A DNA stretch of 64,000 bases from Papilionanthe hookeriana x Papilionanthe teres. Lineage: Eukaryota; Streptophyta; Magnoliopsida; Asparagales; Orchidaceae. The first letter of the stretch is position 1. Every line of letters starts with the position of its first letter. Under the pieces are notes generated by a model. It was not told where the DNA came from. It did no database searches and saw only the letters and a list, made by a program, of their open reading frames with translations. The stretch spans positions 62,001-126,000 of the forward strand of contig JAKZJZ010000054.1 in the NCBI GenBank assembly GCA_022702705.1, in the 5' to 3' direction. The translations under genes and the position numbers were made by a program. Shown piece after piece: positions 10,561 through 23,466 of the stretch.

Positions 10561-12770
10561 ATAGGTATTTCTTCTGTTGGGGTTGGTTCTTCCTGAACAA
10601 CCACCTCTTTCCTTTGTCCTTTGGACCCATTCTCGGAGGTAGAACTCTTCCACTTCTTAAGTTTACTTATGTAATTTCTTCTGACTCTAGTATTGAGTTT
10701 GTTGATGTCTCCTGAATCGGAACGACAGGTTCTTCTCGGATTAGTTTCGCAGTCCGAAGGCTCTAACTCTATTGTGACCGGAGCTCCTCGAAACTCGCAA
10801 ATGATTCATTGCTCGTTGAACTCTCGTAGCCTCCTCGATGGATGTCTTCTTCGTCATCGTGATCGTCGAGATTGTGTATGATTCGAGAATTGTCATTTGT
10901 ATCGAAATCGATGTCCGGATTGTCGCTAGTTACGTAATCGTTAGAAATGAATCAAAACGTAGCCAACACCATAAACCTTATCATTATAAGATCCCACCGA
11001 AGTGAGCAGCATAATCATACGAAGTCGAGGTTCGAGGGATTTCTCCCCCGAATCCGAAACAACTATCCTAGGATAAGCAGCCCCTAGTCTAGCCTGCAGA
11101 GTCCCTGTCCTCTCTTCTTCGTCGATTTTCTTCTTCTCTTCAATCGTCTCCCGTTGAGGTGGTTCTCGCTATCACAAGTGATGCTGCCGACTTAACGTGT
11201 TCTCGAACTCGAATCGAGGCTCGCACCGAAGCGGCTTGGATGTGATCCAAAATCTTCTTCGAAGACCTTGTCCAAGCGGTAGTCCACCCATCATCTGTCG
11301 CATAGGGATCTATCGGAACAATGAGATCAATCGAGACAACATTGACGGAACCTCCTTTCTGGGGTTCCTTCATGTACTCCTTCAGGATTGTTATATTCCC
11401 TTCCCGAAGATTGTCGTTGAGCCAACTTTTGAAGGTAATACAATCTTCTATCTTGTGTTCAAGCATCCGGTGGTAAGGACAAAAGTTGGGATCACCTTTC
11501 TTGTTGACTTATTCTGGTCTCTTAGGTTCTGGCAGTTGGAAATCTGGAGTCTTCATCATACTGCAGAACATTTTTGGCACTGCCTCATTCTTGAACGGAT
11601 ACTCCCTGCTCAGAAGCTCCCTTAATGTGCGTTGCGGACGAGACGGTTGTTCATACCGTCGAGATGACCGATAGCCGGGTCGGGGTTGCCGGTAATTCGT
11701 CGAGGTTGCTCGCGGCCGTTCGGACGAGATTTGTATCGGCTGCTTGCCTTTGTCAACTGCTGCAACGATCCCGGATTTCTTTTCAAAAGTCTTCACAGGC
11801 TTTTGCTTGTCTGTCTTGTCGGCGAAACTTAATTGCTTCGCCTCCTCTTGCAAGCTTCCGCCATGCTTAACAACTTCTCGAAAGTCTTAATAGTAAATCC
11901 CTTGAGCAGAAGTGCTATCGGGCCGTGAATGCTTTTAAGTAAGATGCCGATCGCATGTTGTTCTTGTAGTTGTGGTTCACACTTCATACTTAGGTTCCTC
12001 CATCGAAGTATGTAATCCACCAAAGTTTCGTTCGGCTTCTCGCTTCTCTACCACTAAATCACCTATAGTGATGTGGTGCCGAGCTCCGCAAATCTCTCGA
12101 TGAAGAGGTTCTCTAGTTCCGAGAATGTCTTCACCGAACCATTCGGTAATTCTGCATACCAATCAAAGGCGATCCCTGACAGGCTGCTGACAAATTGTCG
12201 GAATAGTAATGCATCACTTCCGCCGGCATTGCAACAACTAGCACGAAAGTGCGCAACATGCCGGTCTGGGTTCCTGCTCCATCAAAGGTCTCGAACGCAG
12301 GTGGTACGAAGCCTTTCGGCATTGGACAGTGCCGAATTCTTCGTGGTAAGGTCTACTGCATCCGAATGGATGTCCCGCTCTTCGATTGTGCCAAGGCTTC
12401 TCGCACTCGCCGTTCCACCAAGCTCTTGATATCCTTTTCCGGAATCATGCTTCGTGTCGCATCCTTTTTTAATCGATCATCCCGCCGACCGGACGTAATC
12501 TCCTTTCCTCCGTCTACAATGTGAATGACCTTTGGGGGTGTCTCTCTGGGGTTGCACTCGACTCTAGAGAGTGGCTAGAGCTACAGCCCATCTCTTCCAT
12601 CCTCTTTGCCATTCGGACGATCGTATCATCTTTCTCTGAAGTTGCCTCCTCATTACTTCCGGCTCCTCTCTTTCTGCGGCAGCGGGAGCACCTTGTGAAG
12701 CTGACGAAGCTCGTGTTTCGACCACGTTAATTTCTGCATACTCATCATCCATGAATTCTGACAAATCAAT
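10561..12770 (-). pseudogene. gag (capsid/nucleocapsid) of element A
   Basis: Gag builds the particle. Starting near 12770 the sequence has VETRASSASQGAPAAAERE, a predicted linker with MEEMAVALATL, and then the capsid core with YPKGFVPP (near 12320), NLFIERFAEL and a DYILRWRNLSMKCEP helix (12000). A knuckle of CX2HX4HX4C form (CPYHRMLEHKIEDC) lies at about 11445-11490 and is the nucleocapsid-like part. The tail to 10561 is acidic and Ser-rich. The start codon used in B (ATG at 44387) is GTG here. Frames are broken at several points, for example near 12060 and 11130. Gag and pol look like a continuous coding region without a clear intron. Confidence 0.85.
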
Positions 12771-14061
12771 CTCATCTCCGAATTTCTCTTCTCTTTCCTT
12801 TGCTAATCGTCAAATATCAGTCCTCAACTTTTCCATAGCATCCTCTAGCGGTCCTTTCTGCGCATCCTTGCAGCTTGTCGTGTGATAGCTGTCCGGTTCC
12901 CTTCTCATGAGTCCCCTTTATCGTAGTAAGCACTTTCTTCGCATTCAAGTCTCCCGACGAGACTTTCCTTCTCAGTCGTTGTTTCAATCTTAATTGTCCA
13001 AGCAGTGGGACGCCATACCATCCTTCTAGTAGCAGAAGGTCTAGGACCGGATGGTCCGTCACCCAAATGCCGGAAGGTGGTATCCTCCCTAATCTGTAAC
13101 CCTGAAACAACGACAGGCGTACTAGCCTTCATCCTTTTATTTGGCTTTTCTGTAACAATGGCAGGTTCTACTCGCGGCCCAAGATGGGATTTGACTGGCA
13201 CCCACCCTATCCTTCTTAAAATCTCTGATACAGATCATTTCTCTTTCTTTGCTAACTTCTCAATCACAAGCACGTAGTCGAGCAAATGGTGTAATCCTAG
13301 CCTTTTCTTTCCGTCGTCGTTGTAAGATGCGGGTCGAGGTAATGTATAAGCAATCCTCGCGACATTTTCCTCGTCACCACGGCGGAAAGGGGATGGAATC
13401 TACTTCCTTACAAAAGGGGTGTATCTTCAGCAATGATACGTATTCAGTAGTGGTGTGTACTCGTGGATTTCTTCTAAGAAAGCGACTTCAGCAGCCTCCG
13501 GCCTTCCCGGCAATCTTCCTACTTCGTTCCTTCTTTGGGTCCGTGTTAGTGATGGAATTCTCGAGCCGGACCCGATTTCAAAAACGTAAGGTCTCACAGA
13601 TGGTCCGTACCCTCCACGTAACAAGTTCACCATAGTTCCGGATTTCCTTCCCTTTAATTTGCGTAAGCCGGGGTAGTGCAGAGACAACTAGACCAATGGG
13701 GTAGCAACAACGATTCTTCCGTGGACAAGCAGATTCTCTCGCTGGAATCTTTTGCAGGGAGGAAATTCTCGAGTCGACCTAAGGTCGAACTCGACGGCCG
13801 CCTTCTCGCCTCGCTACTTTGTTTGTCGCGCGAAAATGGCAACGTCGGTGATCTCGACATTTGTGTTCTCGAATCCTTGTCCAAACCGGATGATCCCATT
13901 GTCGGGCAGCTCATCCTTGTAAACGACGAAGTCCACTCATTGGTGAAGGAGAAAATCAGCTTTGGGGCTTCCATTTCTGCAGGTAGATTCCGATTGTCAT
14001 CCCAAGTTATGCTTCTTCTCATCGGGACAAAAAGAAAAGAATCAAAAGAGTCCGAACACAT
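12771..14061 (-). pseudogene. ORF1 upstream of gag, unknown function (element A)
   Basis: An extra coding region precedes gag, as in Ogre elements. It starts at an ATG at 14061. The N-terminal part can be read as KLIFSF followed, after a frame break, by VVYKDELPDNGIIRFGQGFE and VEITDVAIFARQTK. Further on are RIGWVPVKSHLGPRVEPA (near 13190) and REDTTFRHLGDGPSGPRPS (13050), both matched in copy B at 44890-44700, which supports coding. The end toward gag has a charged MEKLRTDIRRLAKERE-type segment, garbled in A. I do not recognise a domain; the function of ORF1 in this group is unknown. The frame is broken several times, near 13950, 13640 and 13240. Confidence 0.65.
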
Positions 14062-14500
14062 TCTTGTTCATGTATTTATAAGGAGTTATTGGTTAAAAGA
14101 GTCTTTCATTAGAGGGTTTGTTTATTTAGAACGGAATGTTCAAAGGTGTAGAGAAGGTAATGAATCCGATTCGTAGTTGGAAAGGAAAAGAAAGTCTTAT
14201 GCAAGACTTCTCGACTCGAAGGATCACTCCTAAACTAACACCTATTGGGGTCCACTCCACCTCGTAAATGAGGTAAAAGGATCTTGGAACCGCTCTATTT
14301 AGGTATGTCTAAACAAGTGGCTCCTAAATCCGAGAGAATGTTGGCTATACTCGTTCAAGGTAGAAATGAACATTGTATTCCAACTAAAGAAGGGTAGCTT
14401 CGATCCATTAGGGACATGGATGCACTACCGATTTTCGAAAGCGTAATTGTCCGATTAAAAATGGAGAGAGGAATAGTCCTCAAACGGAGTCGCCGTAAAT
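14062..14500 (-). other. 5' leader of element A between primer-binding site and ORF1
   Basis: This is the untranslated segment downstream of the 5' LTR. It includes a TATAAATA word at 14073-14080 very close to the ORF1 ATG, and a short upstream ATG (14069-14071). The match to 45738-46170 of element B is high. I see no ORF of note. Confidence 0.6.
14480..14499 (-). other. Primer-binding site, GGCGACTCC type (element A)
   Basis: In element sense, just after the LTR end, the sequence is TTTACGGCGACTCCGTTTG. The core GGCGACTCC resembles the tRNA-Arg-type primer-binding site reported for Ogre/Tat elements (from memory; a match to tRNA 3' ends would settle it). Element B has the same core at 46149-46163. 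Confidence 0.6.
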
Positions 14501-16435
14501 TGCTCGGTGAATTTTTAATTTAATTTAAATAAATAATTTGAAAAGTAGTATTTGATTTTGAAAATAATTTTAAATTTGAAAATTTTAAGATATGAAATCA
14601 AACTGATTTCACATCCCAAAATAGTTCACATAAATGAGCACCGCACCACAAACCGTATATCTATCCCGAAGAGTAGACACATTGCTTGATAATGGGGCTC
14701 GATTAGATAAACTAGAAAGGTTTGTGACATCCGTTTGGTCTGCGAACCAATTTTATAAGCCGACAAATTCCCTTGCTTAATATGAAAGCATTAAACAGGG
14801 TTTATATTACCTGGGTTCTTTAAAATTCCCTATAAGGGCAAGCCCCTATAGTTAATTACATCTTAAGTGACGGGAATCACCTAAGAAAACTCTCGATAAT
14901 AATCAGTAATTCTACTCTCAAGAATTTCAAAGTTTAAGTTTCCAAAGGATTGAATTTTGGAATTTCAATAGGGAATGGATCAAGTTTGGAACATTTTATT
15001 TTGGGATTTCAAAGGAAGAAAGGTAAGAGAAATCACGCGATTCGAAGCGAACTTCGTAATTTCCCGACTATCCTATTGTTTGGCTTGAATTTAGGAAAGT
15101 CCTAATGTTTATTTAATGTTTTGATTTTGCCAATTTTAATCAATTAGGACTTATATTTGTATGATAAAATCACACAAATAGCTTCGAAGATGCGAGGGTT
15201 TATGTCGTATCGGACGACTACCTCGAATCCTAAAACCTAGTTAGGGCTAAATTTATATGACATGATCATGCAAATGCCTAACAAAAGGTTGAGGATTTAT
15301 GTTGCACTAGGCAAACTACCTCGAAGTTCTATGGCTTAGTTATTTAATTCTAGGAAAGTTTTGTTGATGTAGATTTAAGTTTTGCTGATGACGATGGTCG
15401 TGCTGCCCACCATGCTCCGAGCTCCTTGTTGTTGCAGGGGTTTAGTTATAGAAGTCATAAATCAGGAGATGAGAGAAGTGTTTTGGTTTGGAGAAAATCT
15501 TAATTTCCAAGTTTTTTTTATGTTTTATTTAAAACAAATCTTAAAGTTCATTATAACAACACCGGTTAAGATCCCACGGTTCCATCCTTCCGGCATCGTT
15601 ATTTTTATCGGATTCACTTAGTCCAGATGAATTTGCTAAACTCAACTAAATGAGTTCCACACTTTCATTTAGACCGTGGGAAATCCCGTGTAGCAACACG
15701 TAGGTTACATCATCCGAGGTATTCCCGATCATCCAACAAGACGTTTTAATTTAGTTGTAATTGCAGCTTGTGTTCTGTTTGTGATTAAATATCGAGTTGT
15801 TTTATATTTTGAAATGTCGTGGCGGTGAATTTTATCTTGCAATGACTTTTAATTTAGTTTTGGTTTCAGCTTTTAGGGACTATCCTAAAGGTGTGGGTTT
15901 TCATGCAATGCTTGTTTATCATGCAAGAAAAGTAAGTGCGATGCGATTAAAAAAATTGTAATAAAATAAAAGCGTACCCGGAGGGTCTTCCCGTCATCCC
16001 AAGCTGCACTTAAAACACAATTAGAATATTTAAGCAAGTTCCTAGGTAAAGCTAAGGGAAGGGTTATGGTTTTCTACCAAGTTCCTAATCCTATAGCTAG
16101 CTATTGCCTATGACGTCTAGTGTTCTCGTATTTTGTTTCGAGGATGATTTTCTTCATCAAAGAACAATTAAGTTTAGTTGTTCTTATAAACATCCCGTCA
16201 TATTGAGGAAGTGCTTAAGAAGAATCTTAAACATCTTTTCAATATTGCTAGAATTGTTTTAAGTCCAAATGAATTTAATCATATAAATGAATTAATCGTC
16301 CGGGAATTCAAGTTTTGTTATCTTGCTCAGTGAACTAGGACATTTGAATATCCTATAGGTGAAGTAACAATTCATTTAATGTTCTGTTTAGGAGTTATGG
16401 TAACCAAAGCTTTCGAGGGCAAATTGGTGTTCAAA

Positions 16436-16850
16436 TGGTTTGTGATTTAATTTAATTTCATTTAACGGGTTTAAATTTGGAATAGTGTTCAAGTTGCTTT
16501 ATATTTTTTTAATTTCTTTATGTCTTAGGGGATGTTATTTTTTTCAATTCAATTTAATTTAACTTTAATTTAATTTGATTTGGTCTAGCTTCAATTTTAA
16601 TTTAATTTATTTAATTTAAATTAATTTTAATTTTAACTTGATTTTATTTTTTTATCTTAATTTAATTTAATTTAATATGATTTAATTTAATTTAATTTTA
16701 TTTTATTTGATTTAATTTAATTTAATTTAATTTAATTTGATTTAATTTGATTTAATTTAATAAGTTTTAATTTAATTTAATTTAATTTAATTTAAATTTT
16801 AATTTAATTTTATTTTTAATTTTAATTTAATATTTTATTTTTTTTATGTT
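16436..16850. repeat. AT pentanucleotide array (TTTAA/AATTT) inside LTR, element A
   Basis: The plus strand is dominated by tttaatttaa words with interruptions. The same position in both B LTRs holds a longer and purer array (27695-28100 and 48284-48675). It is a simple repeat and not coding. Confidence 0.85.
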
Positions 16851-18710
16851 TTAAGGATGATTTAATTTTAATTATTAAAGTATCAATTTAATTGAAATTT
16901 TAAAAGGGTTTAATTTAAATAATTTAACTTTAACTTAATTTAATGATTAAGTCTTTTAACATTTTAAAACTTAAATTTGAATTATCATTTTAATCGGAGA
17001 TTAAATATTATCGAGATGATTAATTTAGGGATTTTTAAATTAAAGAACAAATCTCTTCCTAATAATATCCCTATTTAATAATTCCAATTTTATTATTCTT
17101 CCAAATTTAATCAATTATTTAATTAAGGTTTATTTTAATTATTTTTTAAATTGTTTAATAGGTTTCTACCCTTTAATTATTTAAATTTCAATCATCCAAA
17201 TCGATTAAGATCAAATATTTTACTTGTTAATTTTATTAAACCTAAAGTTTTAATTAAGGGTTAAAATTTTAATTACCACTTTGCCCTTCAAGCTTAACAA
17301 TTTCATAACTCACTAAATCGAGCTTAAATGAACTTGAAATTTTTATGTGACTTCACTCATATGCCAATAAAGACATGAGAGTAGAAAATGTGATTTTTCT
17401 GCATTTAATTTATTTATGTAATTATTTTTGGTGGAAAATAGAGATTTCCAAGCAAAATTTAATAATATAACCAAGGGGAAGTTTCTGTCCTTAAGAAAAT
17501 TATGAAACATTCCTAATGACCAGAGGACCACTTGGACCAATTTTGGTGATTTTTTGAATTATATTATTTTTATTATAATTATTTTGAATTTTGGAGTACT
17601 AATTAATTTAAAAATAAAATAAAAGTTAAAAAATGAATTTTATATTTTTCAAAAATCTCTCTGATATCAAGGAAATCAGAGAATTAATTTTTACAATTTT
17701 CTAATTTTTCTTTGATTTATTAGAATTATTTTAGTGGAAATGCTAAAAAATACATTTTTTTTAATTTTAAAATTACCTTAGGGCTTTAAAATTTAATATC
17801 TCATTAAATTGACCTAAGAAAAATATGGGGTTTATTCCTAAGTGATTAAAATTCAAAATGTGACATTTTGGTGAATTTTATTATTTTTTTGATTTTTATT
17901 ATTTTTTAATTATTAAAATATTAAAATAATACAAAAAATCAACTTTTTTAGAAAATTGAAATTTTAATTTTCTTAAATTCCCCTTATATCAGAGAGGCTC
18001 CAAAACTAATTTGGTGAATTTTTGAAAAGCATTTTGAAAGTTATGAATTTTTAAAGTTCAAATTGACTAAATGGCTTAATCAACCCATTTAAGTAGGGCT
18101 AACCAAGTCCAATCGACTTCAAATTTTTATGGTGGGTTCCTCTGATCCTAAAGGTCAGTGGAGAATTAATTTCAAGTCAATTTGATGCATGATTAGCTCT
18201 AATTAAATAGGGACCTATTTTGGGTGTTTAAGCCAATTAGGGTTATTTTAAATAAAGTAATTCAAAACCTATTTTTCCTAGGGTCCTCTGGTCCTAGAAA
18301 CATCACCAAATTTTTCTAGAATTTATTTCACAACATGCTAATTACTGGATTTAAAATGCTCAAAACAGCAACATGAATTTGAAAAATCAATAACTTCTCA
18401 TATGGATGGCCTCTGACTTTGGAAAATTCAGGGAATGTTCCCAAATTCAGAGGCTTCAAAAGCCCTATGGTCTCATGCCATGGTGAATTTCCTATATGCA
18501 TGGAGAATTAAAAGAATGCAGAGGGTAAATAAATCATTAAAAATAAAATACTTGATGAAATTAAATGATTTCTTTTCCACATTATTCTCCTCTGTTCACC
18601 GAGCAAGAGGGTATTTTTATTTTATTTTTCTGATTTTTCTACACAAAGTTAAGGATTTTTGAAGTTTAGGGAATTAAATAAATGAGAAAATACCCTAATT
18701 TTCTATTTAT

Positions 18711-18910
18711 CCACGCGGCGCCGCGTCAACCTCGGCAGCTCCGAAACGCCGCATGGCACTCTCTAATTCGACGCCGCCATCCGACTCAGCGCTCCAGGGG
18801 CCCGTTGTATCGTTCCGTCTCCTCATCCGGCTCGATCCTGACCGTCCGTCCGTACGTGTATTAAAATGAATGGCATCAGTCCATCGTCCCCAAGCGTCCT
18901 CACCCGAGAG
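18711..18910. promoter_or_regulatory. GC-rich island in LTR with 14-bp palindrome, element A
   Basis: Within A/T-rich flanks this stretch is rich in CG dinucleotides. It starts with a perfect 14-bp palindrome (ACGCGGCGCCGCGT, 18713-18726). A small near-palindromic hairpin follows at 18980-18998. The B LTRs have the same island at 29921-30130 and 50501-50710. A regulatory role is inferred only from composition and conservation. Confidence 0.4.
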
Positions 18911-21887
18911 CCGTCCATACTAAATCCCTAATATCTCACTCAATACTTAACAGATTTTCGTGTTCTTGTGCTCTATGGATTTGTCTTGAAGAGACGAACA
19001 CATCTATACGGTGATCATGCATTGAAATTAAAGCATTTGAAATGGAGAATCTCCAGAAGCTCGGGATGAAGAATTAGCTCATACCTTCGCTCGCAGAAGC
19101 TTGGCTTCAATCCGAGGGTTATGTCACCTTGGATTGGATCCCAGCAAGCTCCGCATGAAGTCTCCCGGTCCGGTGAATCGCCTAGCTATGAAAGTGACCA
19201 CGCTCGATCACAAAACTTGGAGGCCGGAACAACCGGGTGGCCCGGAGATGGGGCTTTCAGCCGGAAACTTCTCCTCTTGGTCCAAGGAAGGTGCAGGACC
19301 GACTAATTCTGAGGATTGGCTCACCGTGGCAAAGTGTCCTCGGTTTTGGGTGAAATTTCGGCTTAGAAATCGGATTCCGTTGGTGAGGATTAGGGCAAAT
19401 CGACACCTGGGGATCAACTCGCTCTAAGCATGGAGTAGGGCTCGGAACAATTTTGCGCAGTTTCGGCAAGGCTTGTGCAACTCTCTCCCATGGCCGCGAG
19501 GGGGTCGGGTTTAAGTCAGAGGTGGCCGGAGAGCCTCGCAGGGATGGCCAAGGGTTGGGATCACCGCCTCGGGCATGGGAAGAACAGCCCATGGTGGCCA
19601 TTGGGCGTGGGCCAGCTCGACAAGGTGGAATTCCAAAGTTCGGCTCCTCCCAAGGTCTCGGCCATGGTGTTTTCCCGGCGACCCGTGCGGCCGGCCGACA
19701 GGCATGGGTCACCCTCGGGTCCAAGTGGGTCGTGGCTCGGAGGTTTGTGCAATCAATCGCCATGGACATGTGTAAAGGGTTCGAATCAAAGTGGAATGGG
19801 AAAGGGCTGAGCTTTGGGTCTAAATGGGTCAACCCTTGGTTTTGGGTTAAGTCCACCCTCCAAGGCCAATTTGGGCTGAAGGGAAAGTCACTTGGATCGA
19901 CTTGATTAGTGGGGTCAAGTCACAATCCAAGTACAATTAAGTTTAAGCATGCTTTAGTGGAGTCATGGAAGTGGCTAATCCCCCTTAAGAGAATATGGAA
20001 AGGGCCTCCTCCTCTTGCCATCTTGGGTATGGTGAGGTGGAAAGTAGATTCCTTAGCTTTCATGGCTCCCATGTGGCTCATGCATGGCTTCATGGCTCAC
20101 CTTTGGCTTGGAAAAAGCTAAGTCAACTTTCATGAAAGAGGTTTTTAGGAATTTTGGTAATTTAGGAGTGATTTGATGGGATTTGGCACATGGCTTGATT
20201 TGGAATCATTTGATGGTTGATTTGAACTTAGGATGATTTTAATTAAGGGTATGATGAGAAGAATTTGTCATATGGGCTTTTGCATGAAATTTGGGCTTTT
20301 AGGAAGGTTTAAGAAAGTGGGCTTTTGGTTTAAAAATAAATTTATGGATGGAAATTTTGTGAAGGATTGGGACAAACATATGTTGGGTTTAGCTCATGGA
20401 TGTGTCATGAGTGACTCGAAGCAAATCGGGAATGATTTGGGCTCGAATCGGGTCGACTTGGGCTTCTTTGGTGAATGGGCCAATATAGGTCAAATTGGGC
20501 TAACTTGGGCCAATGTTGGGCTAGGGTTGAAATTGATGTAAAATAAATGTTGGGAAATGTTTATGGGAGTTTTTCAAAGAAGTTTTCGCTTTGGTTTGGT
20601 TTTGATTTTGGGTTTTCGGCTTATTCTGGGTTAGGCTCGGGTTTAGGTCAAAATTGGGCCTTTTAGCTTTGGGTTGAATTTGAGAGGGGTTTGGGTCTAA
20701 ATTTTGGGTAAATCATGTTAGTGTTTTGTTTTTGGGAATGTTAAGGAATGTTTAGAAAAGATTTGGGGTTAATTGGAGTTGAATCAGGTGAGTCGAGTTA
20801 GGTTTCTGGCCATGGGTCCAAATTGGGCTTTAAGGCCAAAAGTGAAATTGGATCCAAATGTCAATCAAATTGGACTTGGATTTGGTCTAGATTGGTGTTG
20901 GGAATGTTGAATTGAAGTTTAGAATTGAATTGGACCAGAATTTGGGTCAATTGGGTAGGTTTGGTTCGACATCGGGTTCACTTAGGGTTAAAATGGGTCA
21001 AATTGGGAGTTTCGACAAAAGTAGGGTAAATTGACAAAATTAGCCCATGGTGTAGTTGAACAAAATGAAATTGGGACTATTTGGGATTTTCTGGAATTTT
21101 CTGGGAATTTTCTGAATTTTTGGATTTTTTGGGTCAAGAAGGGTATTTTTGGGTATTTGGAGGGTATTGGGAGGTATTTTTGGAATTTTTCGTATTTTTA
21201 GGCATGGATGATCAATTTGAGTAATGTGGAAATGTTTGGGATTGGTTTTGAGGAATTTTGGGTGATTTGGGATTTTTGAAAAATTTGGGTGATTTCAAGA
21301 GTTTTGCGGTAGAGCTAAGTGCGTGTAGGTCCCGGGTCAAAAATTAAAAATTTGGAAAATTGAAGATCGGGTGAATATAAGTGAAATGAAATCATTTTGG
21401 TTGAGCCATGAAGCCATATCAAGCCCACATGAGCCATGAAGGGACTCATTTGAGGCATCCACTATGTTGTTCCTAACCCTCTTAGCCCAAGGGCTTGGGG
21501 TTAAGGACCATCCATGCGAATTACCTACATGAGTCGAGGTCAAGTCGGGTATGGGTGTGGTTTTAGGAGGTGTGTGAAAGTGTAGTGTATAAGTGTAGTG
21601 TGTGTGTAAGTCAGCCCTTCACTGCACTGTGCCACCTGTGGCAGTCCTAAGGCCAAAGAGTCCTATAGGAACTCATCCTTTAAACTTCCACATTTGATTT
21701 CAACCCTCTAGGTGATTAGGGGTCTACTGTTAAGTTTATGGAGTTTGCAGGGAGTTAAGAAGTGGTTTGAGTTTCTAAGTGGTGGGTCCCAATTCTAATC
21801 TTCTAGGATAGTCAAAGGAAAAGCCTAAGACTAGATCCTAAGTACTAAAGAGAAGAAGAGAAGACCTCATCAAAAATGAGGTTAACA

Positions 21888-23466
21888 AGAGACCTTACCC
21901 TGAAGAATTTGACACTGTCCAATATCCGAAAGGCTTCGTACCACCTCTGTTCAAGATCTTTGATGGAACCGGAAACCCTCGACAGCATGTTGCACATTTT
22001 CGTGCCAGTTGTTGCAATGCCGGCGGAAGTGATGCTTTACTCTTCCGGCAATTTGTCGCAGCTCGTCGTGGATCGCCTTTGTTTGGTATGCGGAATTACC
22101 GAATGGTTCGGTGAAGACATTTTCAGAATTAGAGAACCTTTTCATCAAGCGATTTGTCGGAGCTCAACACCACATCACTATAGGTGATTTAGTGGTAGAG
22201 AAGCAGAAGCCGAATGAAACTTTGGTGGACTACATACTTCGATGGAGGAATCTAAGTATGAAGTGTGAGCCACAACTACAAGAATAGCCTATTGACTTCG
22301 CATTTTACCGAAGAGCATCCATGGCCCGATAGCACTTCTCCTCAAGGGATTTACTATTAAGACTTTCGAGAAGTTGTTAAGCAAGGCCGGAAGCTTGCAA
22401 GAGGAGGCGAAGCAATTAAGTTTAACCGACAAAACAGACAAAAAGAAGCCCATGAAAACTTTTAAAAAGAAGTCCGGGATCGTCGCAGCAGTCGATAAAG
22501 GCAAGCAGCCAATACAAATACCGCCAAAACGGCCGCAACAAACACAACAGTATTCACGACAACCCCAACCCAACTATCGAGCTCATCTCAACGAGTATGA
22601 ACAACCGCCTCGTCCACAACGTACGTTAAAGGAGCTTCGAGCGAGGAGTATCCGTTCAAGAATGAGGCAAGGCCGAAAATGTTCTGTAGTCCTGATGAAG
22701 ACTCCGCATTTCCAACCGCTGCGAGCCTTAGAAACCGAAGAAGTCGACAAGAAAGGTGATCCCAACTTTTGCCCTTACCACCGTATGCTTCGGACACAAG
22801 ATAGAAGATTGTATTACCTTTAAAAGTCGGCTCAACGACAATCTTCAAAAAGGGAATATAACGATCCCGAAGGAATACATGAAGGAACCCCATAAAGGAG
22901 GTTCCGTCAATGTTATCTTGACAGATCTCATTGTTCCGATAGATCCCTATGGGACTGATGATGGATGGACTACCGCTTGGACAAAGTCTTCGAAGAAGAT
23001 TTTGGATCGCATCCAAACCACTTCGGTGCGAGCCTCAATTCAGAGTTCGAAACCTGTCAAGTCAGCATTATCACTTGCGATAGAAGAACCACCTCAACAA
23101 GATACGATTAAAGAAAAGAAGAAAATTGATGAAGAAGAGAAGACCGAGGCTCCTGAGGCTAGACTAGGGGCTGCCTATCCTAGGATAGTTGTTTCCGATT
23201 CGTGGGAGAAATCCCTCGAACCTCTGACTCTGTATGATTATCTTCTCACTCCAGTGGGATCTTATAATGATAAGGGTTATGGCGTTGTCTACGTTTTGAC
23301 TGTTTCTAACGATTACGTAACTAGCGACAACCAACCTAATCCGGACATCAATTCCGAAACAAGTGACAATTCTCAAATCATACACAGTCTCGACGATCAC
23401 AATGACAAAGAAGACATCCACCAAGGAGGCTATGAGAGTTCAACAAGCAATGAATCTATTTGCTAG
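21888..23466 (+). pseudogene. gag of element C, 5' end removed by insertion of A
   Basis: The fragment begins inside gag at RPYPEEFDTVQYPKGFVPP and continues with the capsid core: ITEWFGEDIF near 22090, and NETLVDYILRWRNLSMKCEP near 22215-22270. At 22374-22823 comes KAGSLQEEAKQLSLTDKTDK and a Pro/Gln-rich stretch. The knuckle region (22775-22815) has CPYHRML followed by a one-base shift at a TCGG site that hides the HX4C half. The longest open stretch in the window (22756-23466) covers the C-terminal gag region with NVILTDLIVPIDPYGTDDGWTT and an acidic Ser-rich tail. It would be a capsid protein if whole. The start is missing because element A lies upstream. Confidence 0.88.

Larger units (their letters stand above)
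1..21887 (-). mobile_element. Element A: giant Tat/Ogre-type Ty3/gypsy LTR retrotransposon, 3' LTR cut by window start
   Basis: The element reads on the minus strand. In its own 5'-3' order it has a 5' LTR (14501-21887), a primer-binding site, ORF1, gag, protease, reverse transcriptase, two RNases H, integrase, an AlkB-type ORF, a tandem-repeat 3' UTR and the first part of the 3' LTR (1-2089). Integrase after RNase H marks Ty3/gypsy. The archaeal-type second RNase H, the ORF before gag and the size mark the Tat/Ogre group. The internal region is 12,411 bp. All reading frames are interrupted. It sits inside the gag of element C, which resumes at 21888. The target duplication cannot be tested because the left flank is outside the window; the right flank starts agaga. 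It belongs to a subfamily clearly different from element B, most visibly in the LTR half next to 21887. Confidence 0.9.
14501..21887 (-). repeat. 5' LTR of element A, about 7.4 kb
   Basis: On the plus strand the LTR runs from TGCTCGG to ...TTAACA, and element sense is the reverse. It is much larger than usual gypsy LTRs (commonly below 2 kb). From 14501 it holds A/T-rich sequence, a pentanucleotide AT array (16436-16850), more A/T-rich sequence, a short GC-rich island (18711-18910), a G/C-richer stretch to about 19900, and the G/T-rich U3-like part shared with 1-2089. It lacks about 58 bp at the 14501 end that both LTRs of element B carry. Many small open frames on both strands (for example at 19101-19905) have no recognisable product, differ from B in frame, and are treated as chance. 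Confidence 0.88.

Noticed and set aside
14073..14080. TATAAATA word just upstream of ORF1 (also 45750-45757)
   Set aside because: It lies only about 12 bases before the ORF1 ATG and downstream of the primer-binding site, so a start from it would skip the LTR and the ATG. Kept as a note only.
19101..19905. Open frames of 108-199 codons on both strands in the LTR of A
   Set aside because: The corresponding parts of the B LTRs do not keep the frames, no domain is recognised, and local G/C-rich composition explains the lack of stops.
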